Shown here in pieces: positions 36,100 to 44,687 of a stretch of 64,000 bases of DNA. The notes under the pieces are model-generated. The model was not told where the DNA came from. It worked only from the letters and a program-made list of their open reading frames with translations, and ran no database searches. Made by a program: the position numbers and the translations under genes. The stretch spans positions 124,001 to 188,000 of the forward strand of contig CAWHJD010000015.1 in assembly GCA_963829585.1 (NCBI GenBank), read 5' to 3'. Position 1 is the stretch's first letter; each line of letters opens with the position of its first letter. Source of the stretch: Sva-07 sp963829585 (lineage in GTDB: Bacteria; Actinomycetota; Acidimicrobiia; Acidimicrobiales; Ilumatobacteraceae).

Positions 36100-37131
36100 G
36101 TGGTCGACGTACAACGAGTGCATGCACCCGGACGCGTGAATCTGATCGGTGACCACACCGACTACACCGGCGGCCTGGTCTTCCCGATGGCCATCGACCG
36201 TGGAACCACGATCGACTACACGGCAGATGCGGCGCGAATCAGGCTGACCTCGGCCGACGAACCCGGCATGGTCGACATCGCGCTTCCCGTCAGCGACGAT
36301 CCCTCCACCGTCCTCCCGCGGTGGGGTTCGTACGTCGCCGCCATGGCACGCGAACTCGGCGCCGAACGCGGGCTGACCGGCGACGTCACCTCCGACATCC
36401 CCTCGGGGGCCGGGCTGTCGTCGAGCGCAGCACTCGAATGTGCCGTCGGGCTCGCGCTGGGATTCGACGGCTCGCCGACCGAACTCGCGCTCGCCGCGCG
36501 ACGCGCCGAGCACGCCGCCACGGGAGTGCCGACGGGGATCATGGACCAGCTCTGCATCGCCGCCTCCACCTCGGGCCATGCGACCCTGATCGACTGTCAC
36601 ACCCTCGACGTTGCGCATGTGCCGGTGCCGACCGACATCGACGTCGTCGTCGAGTTCATCGCGCACCGGACCCTGGTGGGATCCGCGTACTCCGATCGGG
36701 TCGCCGAGTGCGCCCGGGCCGAAGCCGTGATCGGGCCGCTGCGGGCGGCGACCATCGACGACGTCCTCGGCCGTCGAACGTCCCTCGACGATGTCGCGTG
36801 GCGGCGTGCCCGCCACGTCGTCACGGAGAACGAGCGGGTGCGGAACTTCGCGGCAGCGCTCCGGCGAGGCGACTACACCTCAGCGGGGCGGTTGATGACC
36901 GAGAGCCACGAGAGCCTCCGATCCGACTTCGACACGTCGACGCCGGCCATGGATGCTGCCGTCGACCGGCTGGTGCACACACCCGGCGTCTTCGGTGCCC
37001 GGATGACCGGAGGCGGCTTCGGAGGCTGCACCGTGGCGATCTGTGAACGCGGCGCCCTCGGCACCGGTTGGCGCGTCGTGCCGTCGGCCGGCGCCCGCCG
37101 TGTCACCGAAGGTGCCGGACACCGTCGGTGA
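36100..37131 (+). CDS. galK: Galactokinase
   Basis: GHMP-kinase that phosphorylates galactose at C1. The substrate signature is HAPGRVNLIGDHTDYTGG (one Glu to Asp change from the usual GEHTDY), the ATP loop is PSGAGLSSSAALECAVG, and the C-terminal GHMP motif is FGARMTGGGFGGCTVAI. About 343 aa, slightly shorter than E. coli GalK (~380). No galT or galE neighbours, so substrate specificity within the galactokinase/related sugar-kinase group is not fully certain. The end overlaps the convergent metal-receptor gene by 29 bases. Confidence 0.87.
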   Translation: MVDVQRVHAPGRVNLIGDHTDYTGGLVFPMAIDRGTTIDYTADAARIRLTSADEPGMVDIALPVSDDPSTVLPRWGSYVAAMARELGAERGLTGDVTSDIPSGAGLSSSAALECAVGLALGFDGSPTELALAARRAEHAATGVPTGIMDQLCIAASTSGHATLIDCHTLDVAHVPVPTDIDVVVEFIAHRTLVGSAYSDRVAECARAEAVIGPLRAATIDDVLGRRTSLDDVAWRRARHVVTENERVRNFAAALRRGDYTSAGRLMTESHESLRSDFDTSTPAMDAAVDRLVHTPGVFGARMTGGGFGGCTVAICERGALGTGWRVVPSAGARRVTEGAGHRR

Positions 37132-37843
37132 CGCCGGTGACGCCGGCGAGGCGACGAATCGCTCCCGGGGTGCGGATGCCCCACCAGAAGAGGTCTCGAC
37201 CGTCGACGCGCACGATGGTCGTGTGCGGCATCGACCGGCGCAGTTCGGCGAGGTGTGAGTCGCTGAACTCGTAGGGCTCGCTGGGCACGAGGACCAGATC
37301 AGGGGCCAGCGCGGCGACGTCCGCCACGTCGACGGTCGGATACGGATCCGGCGATCCGGCCGTGACCGACTCGATGCCGAGACGTTCCAGGACGGAGGCG
37401 CCGTAGGTGTGCTCGTTGATCGACATCCAGGGCCGCCGCCAGATCGGCACGAAGGCAGTCCGGACGCCGACGCCGAGCTTCGAAGGCACTTCGACCGCAG
37501 GAGGGTCCACGCCGATCAGCGACGCCAGATCGACGACGACCGCCAGGGCATCGGCGACGCTGCGAACGGCGCTCACCCAGACCCTGATGCCGCGGGCCGA
37601 CAGTTCGTCGTGGTCCTCTCGTCGGTTCTCCTCGCTGTCCATCACGACCACGTCCGGGTGGAGCCCGACGATGGCATCGATGTCCGGGTTCTTGGTACCA
37701 CCGACGTGACGCAACTCGGGCTGCTCGCAGAACCGCGTACAGGCGACCACGTCCGCGCCGAGCGCCAACAGTGTCTCCGTGCTCGACGGGACGAGGCTCA
37801 CCACCCGAGGCACCACCCGAGGCACCACCCGAGGCACGGTCAC
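37103..37843 (-). CDS. BtuF-like helical-backbone metal receptor protein
   Basis: 246-aa protein with the fold of periplasmic cobalamin/iron-siderophore receptors (VVSLVPSSTETLLALGA at the N-terminus, VVACTRFCEQPELRHVGGTK, LHPDVVVMDSEENRREDHD, ALAPDLVLVPSEPYEFSD). There is no signal peptide or lipobox, so the product may be cytoplasmic, unlike transporter receptors. A 12-base repeat encodes RVVP three times at the start, making the start itself uncertain. No ABC transporter genes are adjacent. Confidence 0.75.
   Translation of the reverse strand: MTVPRVVPRVVPRVVSLVPSSTETLLALGADVVACTRFCEQPELRHVGGTKNPDIDAIVGLHPDVVVMDSEENRREDHDELSARGIRVWVSAVRSVADALAVVVDLASLIGVDPPAVEVPSKLGVGVRTAFVPIWRRPWMSINEHTYGASVLERLGIESVTAGSPDPYPTVDVADVAALAPDLVLVPSEPYEFSDSHLAELRRSMPHTTIVRVDGRDLFWWGIRTPGAIRRLAGVTGVTDGVRHLR
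37801..37836. repeat. 12-bp tandem repeat within coding sequence
   Basis: CCACCCGAGGCA is repeated three times perfectly and encodes repeated RVVP at the N-terminus of the metal-receptor protein. It could vary by slippage without changing the frame. Confidence 0.85.
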
Positions 37844-38454
37844 GATCCCAGGAGGCGCCGCTTCTGGCGGTCGAACTCGTCGGGGGTCAGACTCCCCCGC
37901 ATCAGCATGGACTCGAGTCGTTCGAGCTGGCCGGCCACGTCGATCACCGGCTCGCCGCTCCTGTGTCGACGGATGGCGTCCATCTCGGCGTGGATGACCC
38001 GCTGCACACGATCGGGCTGACGGATGTCGGTGAATCGTTGCTGCCCCGACTCACCACCCGACTCGATCAGCAGGTCACCTGCTCCGACGATCCGCTCCAG
38101 GATGCCCTGGTGGAAGTGGACCGTGTTGACCCGGTCGAGCGGAATCTCGATTCCCCGCTTCGTCACCAGCCCCGACCTGAAGATGATCCGCAGGTTCGTG
38201 ATCACGAAGTGTGTCGTCAGCCACTTCGAGTACCTGATCACGAGCCAGATCGCCGACGCGCCGAGTGCGACCAGCGACCCCCATCCGGCGACCGACTGTT
38301 GCGTCGTGTCGGCGTCGGTCATCGCCAGCGTCGCCAGCGCCGCGGCGATCGATGCGACCACGGCGATCGTCGGCGACGCCAGGAACCACCAGTGCGGATG
38401 CAGGTCGACCGTCACGCTCTCGTGGTCGTTCAGGAGTCGGCGGGGATAGGCCAT
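37840..38454 (-). CDS. PH-domain (bPH2/DUF304) membrane protein
   Basis: 204 aa. Two hydrophobic segments (PTIAVVASIAAALATLAM and SLVALGASAIWLVIRY) precede a bacterial PH-like domain (HFVITNLRIIFRSGLVTKRG, IPLDRVNTVHFHQGILERI, GDLLIESGGESGQQRFTDI). The C-terminus carries a short SHOCT-like helix (LERLESMLMRGSLTPDEFDR). It overlaps the downstream metal-receptor start by four bases and sits seven bases after the CNNM/CorC gene, so it is probably coexpressed with its neighbours. Confidence 0.83.
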   Translation of the reverse strand: MAYPRRLLNDHESVTVDLHPHWWFLASPTIAVVASIAAALATLAMTDADTTQQSVAGWGSLVALGASAIWLVIRYSKWLTTHFVITNLRIIFRSGLVTKRGIEIPLDRVNTVHFHQGILERIVGAGDLLIESGGESGQQRFTDIRQPDRVQRVIHAEMDAIRRHRSGEPVIDVAGQLERLESMLMRGSLTPDEFDRQKRRLLGS

Positions 38455-38461
38455 CTCCGTG

Positions 38462-39802
38462 TCAGTCCGAGCGATCGCCCGACACGGTCATGCGGATGCG
38501 CAGCGCGTCGATGGCGAAGCCGTCCATCTTCAGCACCTCGAACTCGCCGAGCTCGGTCTGCACCCGGTCCCCTTCCGAAGGGATGTCGTCGAGCGCATCG
38601 ATCACGTACCCGGCGAGTGTCTGCCAGTCGCCCTCCGGGAGTTCGACCCCGGTGAACTCCTCGAACTGCTCGACCCTGGTCGTCCCGCTCATCTGGTAGC
38701 TCCCGTCGGGGAGCTGCTCGCACTCACCCAGACGGCGGTCGGACTCGTCGTCGAAGTCGCCGATCAGTTCCTCGATGACGTCCTCGAGCGTCACCAGTCC
38801 GAGGACGAGTCCGTGCTCGTCGACCACCAGCGCGACATGGTGGCGTTCGGTCCGCATCTCGAGCAGCAGATCCTCGAGACCGTGGTGCTCGGGGGTGACC
38901 ATGACGGGTCGGGCGATGCTGCCCGCCTGCGTGGTCGGCCAGGCGCCCATGTCGAGCCGGATGACGTCCTTCGCGTGCACGAATCCGCGCACGTGATCGA
39001 GGTCTCCCTCGTGGATGATCACGCGAGTACGGCCGGTCCGGTGGGCCTCGACCGCGACGTCGGCAGCAGTCGCCTCGGCGGGGAGGGCGACGATGTCGCG
39101 ACGTGGTGTCATGGCATCGGCCGCAGTCAGACCCGACAGTTCGAGCGAGCGCGCCAGGAGTTGATGCTCCTCGGCCGCGATTCCTCCGCGCCCGGCCGAC
39201 TCGTCGATCAGCAGCAGCAGCTCGCTCGGCGAGTGCGCCATCGCTCGCTCGTCCTGCGGTTCGACACCGACCAGGCGTACGACGACGTTCGCCATCCAGT
39301 TGAGCATGCGGATGATCGGGCGAAAGACACGGGCGAACATCCGGAAGGGTCGAGCCAGGAGCAACGACGACTTCTCCGGGTGCGCGATCGCCCACGATTT
39401 CGGCGCCATCTCGCCCACCACCATGTGGAGGAAGACCACGATCGACAGCGCAATGGTGAACGCGATGACGTGGCGAGCCGTGTCCGACAGGGTGAACAGC
39501 TCACCGAGCGCGCCCTCGATGACGCGCGCGACCGCCGGTTCGGCGACCGCGCCGAGGCCGAGCGAACACATCGTGATGCCGAGCTGCGCTCCCGCCAACA
39601 TCAACGTCAGCTCGCGCAGTCCGGCCAGCGCATGCCTGGCCCGCTTGTCGCCCTCGGCCGCGAACTGCTCGAGGCGCGAGCGGCGTGAGGCCAGCAACGC
39701 GAACTCGGCGGCGACGAAGAACGCGTTCAGTCCGAGCAGCACGACCGCGAGTCCGAGGCTCGACCAGCTGACCTGGATGCCCTCCGAGGCCGCGAGGATC
39801 AT
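38462..39802 (-). CDS. CNNM/CorC-family membrane protein (hemolysin-family) 2
   Basis: 446 aa: an N-terminal CNNM transmembrane domain (LNAFFVAAEFALLASRRSRL), two CBS domains (MTPRRDIVALPAEATAADVA; VALVVDEHGLVLGLVTLEDV) and a C-terminal CorC_HlyC transporter-associated domain. Members are linked to Mg/Co efflux; the hemolysin name is historical. The start overlaps the stop of the paralogous gene upstream (ATGA), implying translational coupling and perhaps a heteromer. Confidence 0.88.
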   Translation of the reverse strand: MILAASEGIQVSWSSLGLAVVLLGLNAFFVAAEFALLASRRSRLEQFAAEGDKRARHALAGLRELTLMLAGAQLGITMCSLGLGAVAEPAVARVIEGALGELFTLSDTARHVIAFTIALSIVVFLHMVVGEMAPKSWAIAHPEKSSLLLARPFRMFARVFRPIIRMLNWMANVVVRLVGVEPQDERAMAHSPSELLLLIDESAGRGGIAAEEHQLLARSLELSGLTAADAMTPRRDIVALPAEATAADVAVEAHRTGRTRVIIHEGDLDHVRGFVHAKDVIRLDMGAWPTTQAGSIARPVMVTPEHHGLEDLLLEMRTERHHVALVVDEHGLVLGLVTLEDVIEELIGDFDDESDRRLGECEQLPDGSYQMSGTTRVEQFEEFTGVELPEGDWQTLAGYVIDALDDIPSEGDRVQTELGEFEVLKMDGFAIDALRIRMTVSGDRSD

Positions 39803-41133
39803 CGCTCGCCGCCTTCGACATCGTCGGAGTCGGGCATCTCGTCGGTGTGGGCAACACGCAACTGCAGTCGTTGGATCGCGAATCCGTCGACCGCGACGAC
39901 CTCGATCTCGATGCCGTCGACGACGAACATCTCGCCGACCGCCGGGATGTGCTCGAGCCGGTCCAGGACGAGACCCGCCACCGTGTCGTACTCGCCGTCG
40001 GGAAGATCGAATCCCGTGATCCGTTCGATCTCGTCGGGGCGCGAACTGGCGGCCACCGACCACACGCCGGGCTCGATCTCGACGTGTTCACCGCGCGCGC
40101 TCGGGTCGTACTCGTCCTCGATCTCGCCGACGAGTTCCTCGACGATGTCCTCGAGCGTCACCACGCCTGCCGGCCCGCCGTATTCGTCGATGACGACCGC
40201 CATCTCGGTCGCGTGCTCGCGCAGCTCGGCGAGCACGACGCTCAGGCCGGCAGCCTCGGGAACAGCCAGGATCTCTCGCACCAGCGACGTCACCGCAGTG
40301 GTCTCGTAGTCCGAACGGGGGACTCCCAGGAGATCCTTGGCATGCACGATGCCGTGGACGCGGTCTTCCCCGTCGACCACCGGGAAACGCGAATGCGACG
40401 ACGACATGAGCGCGCGCAGGTCGGCCGCGGTCGCGTCGGCGCCGATGGTGACCACTCGGTTCCACGGCACCATCGCATCGGACGCCTCGAGCTCACCGAA
40501 GTCGATGGCACGCTCGAGCAACTGCGCCTGCAGCAACGTCAGGTGCCCGCTCTCGGCCGAGGAGTCGACGATCAGGTCGAGTTCCTGGGTCGACACCGCG
40601 TCACGAAGTTCCTCGACGGGTTCGACACCGACGAGTCGGAGCAGCCGGTTGGCGGCACCGTCGAAGAGCCGGATCACCGGCCCGGCGATACGCATGAAGA
40701 GCCAGATCGAAGGGGCCACCGCCCGGGCAACGGGTTCGGGCCGGGCGATCGCGAGGTTCTTCGGTGCCAACTCACCGAACACCATCTGCGCCATCGTCGC
40801 GAAGAGGAGCGCCATCGCCAGGGCAATTCCGAGCGACGCCGATTCCGGTACGCCGGCGGCCTCGAGGACGGGGGCCAACACCGAGGCAATGGCCGGCTCG
40901 GCGATGAAACCGAGAACGAGCGTCGTCACGGTGATGCCGAGCTGGGCGCCCGAGAGCATGAAACTGAGACGCTTGTGAACGGCGATCGCCCGCTTCGAAC
41001 GGCGGTCACCGTCGGCGGCCTGCTCCAGGAACCGGCTCCGGCGCGCCGTCACGAACGCGAACTCCACGGCGACGAAGTAGCCGTTCGCGACGATCAGGGC
41101 GACGACACCGACCAGCCCCAGAGCAGTCAGCAC
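39799..41133 (-). CDS. CNNM/CorC-family membrane protein (hemolysin-family) 1
   Basis: 444 aa from the GTG at 41133, which starts directly at the first membrane helix (LTALGLVGVVALIVANGYF); an ATG at 41187 would add 18 poorly family-like residues. The same domain order as its neighbour: CNNM domain (ANGYFVAVEFAFVTARRSR), CBS pair (VPWNRVVTIGADATAADLRA; MAVVIDEYGGPAGVVTLEDI) and CorC_HlyC domain. The two genes are evident paralogues, though diverged. Confidence 0.87.
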   Translation of the reverse strand: MLTALGLVGVVALIVANGYFVAVEFAFVTARRSRFLEQAADGDRRSKRAIAVHKRLSFMLSGAQLGITVTTLVLGFIAEPAIASVLAPVLEAAGVPESASLGIALAMALLFATMAQMVFGELAPKNLAIARPEPVARAVAPSIWLFMRIAGPVIRLFDGAANRLLRLVGVEPVEELRDAVSTQELDLIVDSSAESGHLTLLQAQLLERAIDFGELEASDAMVPWNRVVTIGADATAADLRALMSSSHSRFPVVDGEDRVHGIVHAKDLLGVPRSDYETTAVTSLVREILAVPEAAGLSVVLAELREHATEMAVVIDEYGGPAGVVTLEDIVEELVGEIEDEYDPSARGEHVEIEPGVWSVAASSRPDEIERITGFDLPDGEYDTVAGLVLDRLEHIPAVGEMFVVDGIEIEVVAVDGFAIQRLQLRVAHTDEMPDSDDVEGGER

Positions 41134-41276
41134 GGCGTCAACTTCGTTTTCGATCGGCGGGCATGGGTGAACAGATGATATCCACACGGGTCAGCTGCCG
41201 AGGCGTAACGGTCATCCCGGCCTCCGCCGTCGATCGGGCATCGGCCTCGTCCGACGGCAGTGGCTCCCTCGAGGGC

Positions 41277-41282
41277 TACAAT
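41277..41282 (+). promoter_or_regulatory. -10 box of leaderless GPx operon transcript
   Basis: TACAAT, close to consensus, ends seven bases before the ATG at 41290. This predicts transcription starting at or next to the A of ATG. Confidence 0.55.
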
Positions 41283-41289
41283 CCGAGCG

Positions 41290-41763
41290 ATGTCAGCCTT
41301 CCACGATTTCGAGATGACCTCGATCACCGGCGAGCAGGTCTCCTTCGACCAGTTCCGCGGCCAGATCTGTCTGATCGTCAACGTCGCCAGCGCTTGAGGC
41401 CTCACGCCTCAGTACGCAGGTCTGCGTGCGCTCCATGACGACAACGACGATGTCACCGTCCTCGCCTTTCCGTGCAACCAGTTCGCCAACCAGGAACCCG
41501 GAACCGACGAGGAGATCCTCGAATTCGCCACGTCGACGTACGGTGCGACGTTCCCGATGTTCCACAAGATCGAGGTGAACGGCGACGGTGCCGCCCCGCT
41601 CTACCAGTGGCTCAAGGCCGAGCAACCCGGCACCGGCGACAGCGCCGACATCGTCTGGAACTTCGAGAAGTTCCTCGTCGACGCCGATGGCAAGGTCGTG
41701 GCCCGATTTGCACCGACCACCACGCCGGAGCAGATCGCCGAAGCCCTCGACAGCTACCGCTGA
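41290..41763 (+). CDS. Glutathione peroxidase, selenocysteine-containing (in-frame UGA)
   Basis: 157 aa if the UGA at 41395-41397 is read as Sec36. The UGA falls exactly at the catalytic position of the family signature: VNVASA-U-GLTPQYAGL, where homologues have NVAS-x-(C or U)-G. The other catalytic residues are present: Gln68 in FPCNQFANQEPG, and Trp123 and Asn124 in WNFEKFLVD. The reading frame continues cleanly to a stop at 41761-41763. A SECIS-like hairpin follows the UGA (separate entry). It reduces hydrogen or lipid peroxides using a thiol donor. The gene is followed 22 bases later by a glutamate-cysteine ligase-like gene. Conventional gene callers would truncate it or call only the C-terminal part from 41557. 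A TGC-to-TGA error is possible but would not explain the hairpin. Confidence 0.88.
41395..41427 (+). promoter_or_regulatory. UGA(Sec) codon and bacterial SECIS-like hairpin
   Basis: The hairpin ACGCA-GGTC-TGCGT (41414-41427) has a GU-containing apical loop starting 22 bases after the UGA, within the spacing described for bacterial SECIS elements. Its ten-base core GCAGGTCTGC is the same as the apical part of the E. coli fdhF SECIS as I remember it, and is read in the same phase (Ala-Gly-Leu). A competing or lower stem TGAGGC/GCCTCA (41395-41411) includes the UGA itself. Confidence 0.75.
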
Positions 41764-41785
41764 TCGGGACCGGTCGTCGCCCAGC

Positions 41786-42937
41786 ATGACGATCGAATTC
41801 ACCCACAACGAACGGCCGACCGTCGGCATCGAGATGGAACTCCACGTGGTCGACCGCGCCACGGGTGATCTCGTGTCGGCAGCGAACGAACTGCTCGACG
41901 AACTGGGCCTCGACCACCCGGAGGGCCGGCACCCGAAGGCCAAGCACGAACTGTTCCAGAGCACGATCGAGATCATCACGGGCGTCTGCGAGACACCGGA
42001 CGAAGCGGGCCATGACCTTCGTACGACCCTCGCCGAGCTTCGCGTCGCTGCCGATCGCCGAGGTCTCGCGCTGATGAGTTCGGGCACCCACCCGTTCGCG
42101 CTCGCTCGCGATCAGCTGGTCAGCCCCGACGTGCGCTACCACGAACTCATCGAGTCGATGCAGTGGCCCGCTCGTCGGCTCCTGATCTGCGGCATGCACG
42201 TCCACGTCGGGGTCAGCGACGGCGCTCGTGCGATCACGATCATCAACGAGTTGCGACGCCATCTGCCGCTGTTCCTCGCGCTGTCGTCGTCGAGCCCGTA
42301 CTTCGAGGGCGAGGATTCGGGACTCGCGTCCGCACGATCGAAGGTCTTCGAGGGACTGCCGACGGCCGGGCTCCCGCCGCAACTCGCCGACTGGACCGAC
42401 TTCGAGGCGTTCATGTCGACGCTGCTCGACTCGAAGTGCATCAACTCCATCCGTGAGGTCTGGTGGGACATCCGTCCCCACCCGGACTTCGGGACCGTGG
42501 AGTTCCGCATGTGTGATGCGACCCCGACCGTGCGTGAAGCTGTCGCCCTCGCGGGACTGGCGCAGACGCTCGTGGCCTGGTGCAATGCCCGCATCGACGA
42601 CGGCACGCTGCCGGTTGCACCACGCGAGTGGACCGTGCGTGAGAACCGATGGCTGGCTGCTCGCTTCGGCATCGACGCGGACCTGATCGTCGAGCACCCC
42701 GACACCGGGCGCCCCGAGCGGCGATCCGTGCGCGACCTCCTCGCCGAACTCATCGACGACCTCGGACCCACTGCGCAACTGCTCGGAACCACGGCCCAAC
42801 TCGACGACCTCCTCACGGTGCTCGACGTGGGCACGGGCGCGACACGCCAACGAGCCCTGGTCGAGGCCGGCGGTACGCTCGTCGACGTGGTCCAACTCCT
42901 GGTCGACAGCCTGACCGCCGACGAACTCCGGTCATGA
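41786..42937 (+). CDS. YbdK-type carboxylate-amine/glutamate-cysteine ligase
   Basis: 383 aa of the GCS2/YbdK family: TVGIEMELHVVDRATGDLV at the N-terminus (metal/ATP Glu residues), HELFQSTIEIITGVC, CGMHVHVGVSDGARA and EVWWDIRPHPDFGTVEFRMCD. Family members make gamma-glutamylcysteine, the precursor of glutathione-like thiols, though physiological activity of YbdK enzymes is weak in some species. Its place directly after the Sec peroxidase and before a gamma-glutamylcyclotransferase-like gene supports a thiol role. It overlaps the M20 gene by four bases (ATGA). Confidence 0.87.
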   Translation: MTIEFTHNERPTVGIEMELHVVDRATGDLVSAANELLDELGLDHPEGRHPKAKHELFQSTIEIITGVCETPDEAGHDLRTTLAELRVAADRRGLALMSSGTHPFALARDQLVSPDVRYHELIESMQWPARRLLICGMHVHVGVSDGARAITIINELRRHLPLFLALSSSSPYFEGEDSGLASARSKVFEGLPTAGLPPQLADWTDFEAFMSTLLDSKCINSIREVWWDIRPHPDFGTVEFRMCDATPTVREAVALAGLAQTLVAWCNARIDDGTLPVAPREWTVRENRWLAARFGIDADLIVEHPDTGRPERRSVRDLLAELIDDLGPTAQLLGTTAQLDDLLTVLDVGTGATRQRALVEAGGTLVDVVQLLVDSLTADELRS

Positions 42938-44124
42938 AGCTCGTCGCGACACCGCTGACCGAATGGCTCGATGAACACGGCGAAGGGCTCATCGCCCTGC
43001 GGCGCAACCTCCACGCCCATCCCGAACTCAGCGGCGCCGAGCACGCGACCACCGAACTGGTCGAGGAGCGACTCCGGTTGGCCGGCTTGGAGCCGCGGCG
43101 CCTGGCAGTCGGCACCGGTCTCGTGTGCGATCTCGATCCGACGAACGGCAACGGGTTCGAGCCGCGCTTCGCGTTGCGCGCCGACCTCGACGCACTGGCG
43201 ATGACCGACGACAAGGACGTCTCGTACGCGAGCCGCCATCCCGGCGTCGCTCACGCGTGCGGGCACGACGTGCACACCACCATCGTCCTGGGCGCAGCGT
43301 TGTACTTCGCCCATCACCGAGACCTCCTGGCCGGGCCCGTCCGCTTCGTGTTCCAGCCGGCCGAGGAACGCGTGCCCGGCGGAGCACTCGACGTGATCCG
43401 CGACGGTGGGCTCGACGGCGTCGCAGCGATCGTCGGGCTCCACTGCGAGCCGAAGCTCGACGTCGGCACGATCGGCCTCAGGTCCGGGGCGATCTCATCC
43501 GCTGCCGACATGGCGGTGATCCGCCTCGTGGGGCCGGGCGGGCACACCGCCCGTCCGGAACTCACCGTCGATCTCGTCGCCCTCGCCGCTCGGATCATCG
43601 CTGAGCTGCCGGCGCGGGTCGCCGGACGCCTCACCGATCCCGACGAGGTGAAGGTCGTGTTCGGAGCGATCCATGCCGGCGACGCCGCCAACGTCATTCC
43701 CACCCACTGTGAGCTCAAGGCATCGATCCGAACCCCGTCCCTCCCGGTCTGGGAGCGCCTGGCCGAACTCGTCGAACATGAAGTCGTGAGCATCGTCGGC
43801 GAGTCCGGTGCCATCCTCGAGATCGACTACACCCACGGCGTCCCTCCGGTGGTCAACGATGGCGGTGTCACCGAGACGTTGCGCCGTGCTGCCGTCGACG
43901 TCGTGGGCGCGCAGTCGGTCGCCACGGTCGAGCAGAGCTGGGGCGGCGACGACTTCGCGTGGTTCACGCGCGAGGTTCCGGGCACCTACGTGCGCCTGGG
44001 CGTGCGCAACCCGTCCGGCCCCACGCTCGACCTCCACGCCGGTCACTTCGACGTCGACGAAGGCGCCATCGCGCTCGGTGTACGGCTGCTCGTGGGCGCC
44101 GTGCACGAACACTTCCACGCATGA
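42934..44124 (+). CDS. M20-family metallopeptidase/amidohydrolase
   Basis: 396 aa. Metal ligands in VAHACGHDVHTTIVLG, PAEERVPGGALDVIRDGG, AIVGLHCEPKLDVGTIG and LHAGHFDVDEGAIALG match the M20D amidohydrolase group (hippurate/amino-acid amide hydrolases). The lid domain spans roughly residues 185-300. It overlaps both neighbours by four bases (ATGA), so it belongs to the same operon. By context it may cleave a gamma-glutamyl or cysteinyl dipeptide, but this is inference only. Confidence 0.87.
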   Translation: MKLVATPLTEWLDEHGEGLIALRRNLHAHPELSGAEHATTELVEERLRLAGLEPRRLAVGTGLVCDLDPTNGNGFEPRFALRADLDALAMTDDKDVSYASRHPGVAHACGHDVHTTIVLGAALYFAHHRDLLAGPVRFVFQPAEERVPGGALDVIRDGGLDGVAAIVGLHCEPKLDVGTIGLRSGAISSAADMAVIRLVGPGGHTARPELTVDLVALAARIIAELPARVAGRLTDPDEVKVVFGAIHAGDAANVIPTHCELKASIRTPSLPVWERLAELVEHEVVSIVGESGAILEIDYTHGVPPVVNDGGVTETLRRAAVDVVGAQSVATVEQSWGGDDFAWFTREVPGTYVRLGVRNPSGPTLDLHAGHFDVDEGAIALGVRLLVGAVHEHFHA

Positions 44125-44687
44125 GCGCCGGCACCTGGGTGTTCGGCTACGGCTCACTGGTGTCGCCGGCCTCGCTGGCTTCGACCATCGGACGCCATGT
44201 CGAGCCCGGTGACGTCGTTGCCGCTCATCTCCGCGGGTACGGACGACGATGGAACTACGGGTCGCTCCACCTGCGCGGCGACTGGCGCCATGACGACATC
44301 GACGTGCGCCAGGGCGTGGTGATCTCACTCGGGCTGGTGATGGCCGAAGCCGAGCACTGCAATGGTGTCGCCGTGCGGGTCACCGACGAGGAGCTGGCCC
44401 GGCTGGACTGGCGTGAACGCGACTACCAGCGAACCGATGTGACCGACCGGATCGACGCCGAGGTCCCCATCGGCGCCGAGCGGGTCGTCACGTATGTACC
44501 CAGGCAGAGCGCCGTCGAGCGGTACGAGGCAGCTCGCGACGAGCGCCGCGCGGCGATTCGGCGGTCGTACTGGGACCTCGTCGACAAAGCGTTCAGCGAC
44601 CTCGGGGCTCACCATTCGGCGATCTACGCGACGACACCGGCACCGGACGTGCCGGTACTCGAGATCTCGCTGTCACTGCTCGGCTGA
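44121..44687 (+). CDS. Gamma-glutamylcyclotransferase-like (AIG2/BtrG fold) protein
   Basis: 188 aa. The N-terminal WVFGYGSLVSPASLAST is the phosphate/substrate loop of the GGCT fold, and LARLDWRERDYQRTDV carries the catalytic-type Glu. Such enzymes release 5-oxoproline from gamma-glutamyl peptides. With the ligase and peroxidase upstream it completes a plausible gamma-glutamyl thiol turnover set. The start overlaps the M20 gene (ATGA); the end overlaps the convergent coaE by 15 bases. Confidence 0.8.
   Translation: MSAGTWVFGYGSLVSPASLASTIGRHVEPGDVVAAHLRGYGRRWNYGSLHLRGDWRHDDIDVRQGVVISLGLVMAEAEHCNGVAVRVTDEELARLDWRERDYQRTDVTDRIDAEVPIGAERVVTYVPRQSAVERYEAARDERRAAIRRSYWDLVDKAFSDLGAHHSAIYATTPAPDVPVLEISLSLLG

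Noticed and set aside
41395..41397. GPx as a pseudogene broken by a nonsense mutation.
   Set aside because: The UGA is exactly at the Cys/Sec column, every other catalytic residue is intact, a SECIS-like hairpin follows and the gene heads a coupled operon.
42649..42933. Arg/Pro-rich extension upstream of the M20 peptidase.
   Set aside because: It overlaps the C-terminal half of the ligase gene in another frame; the ATGA-overlap ATG gives the family N-terminus.
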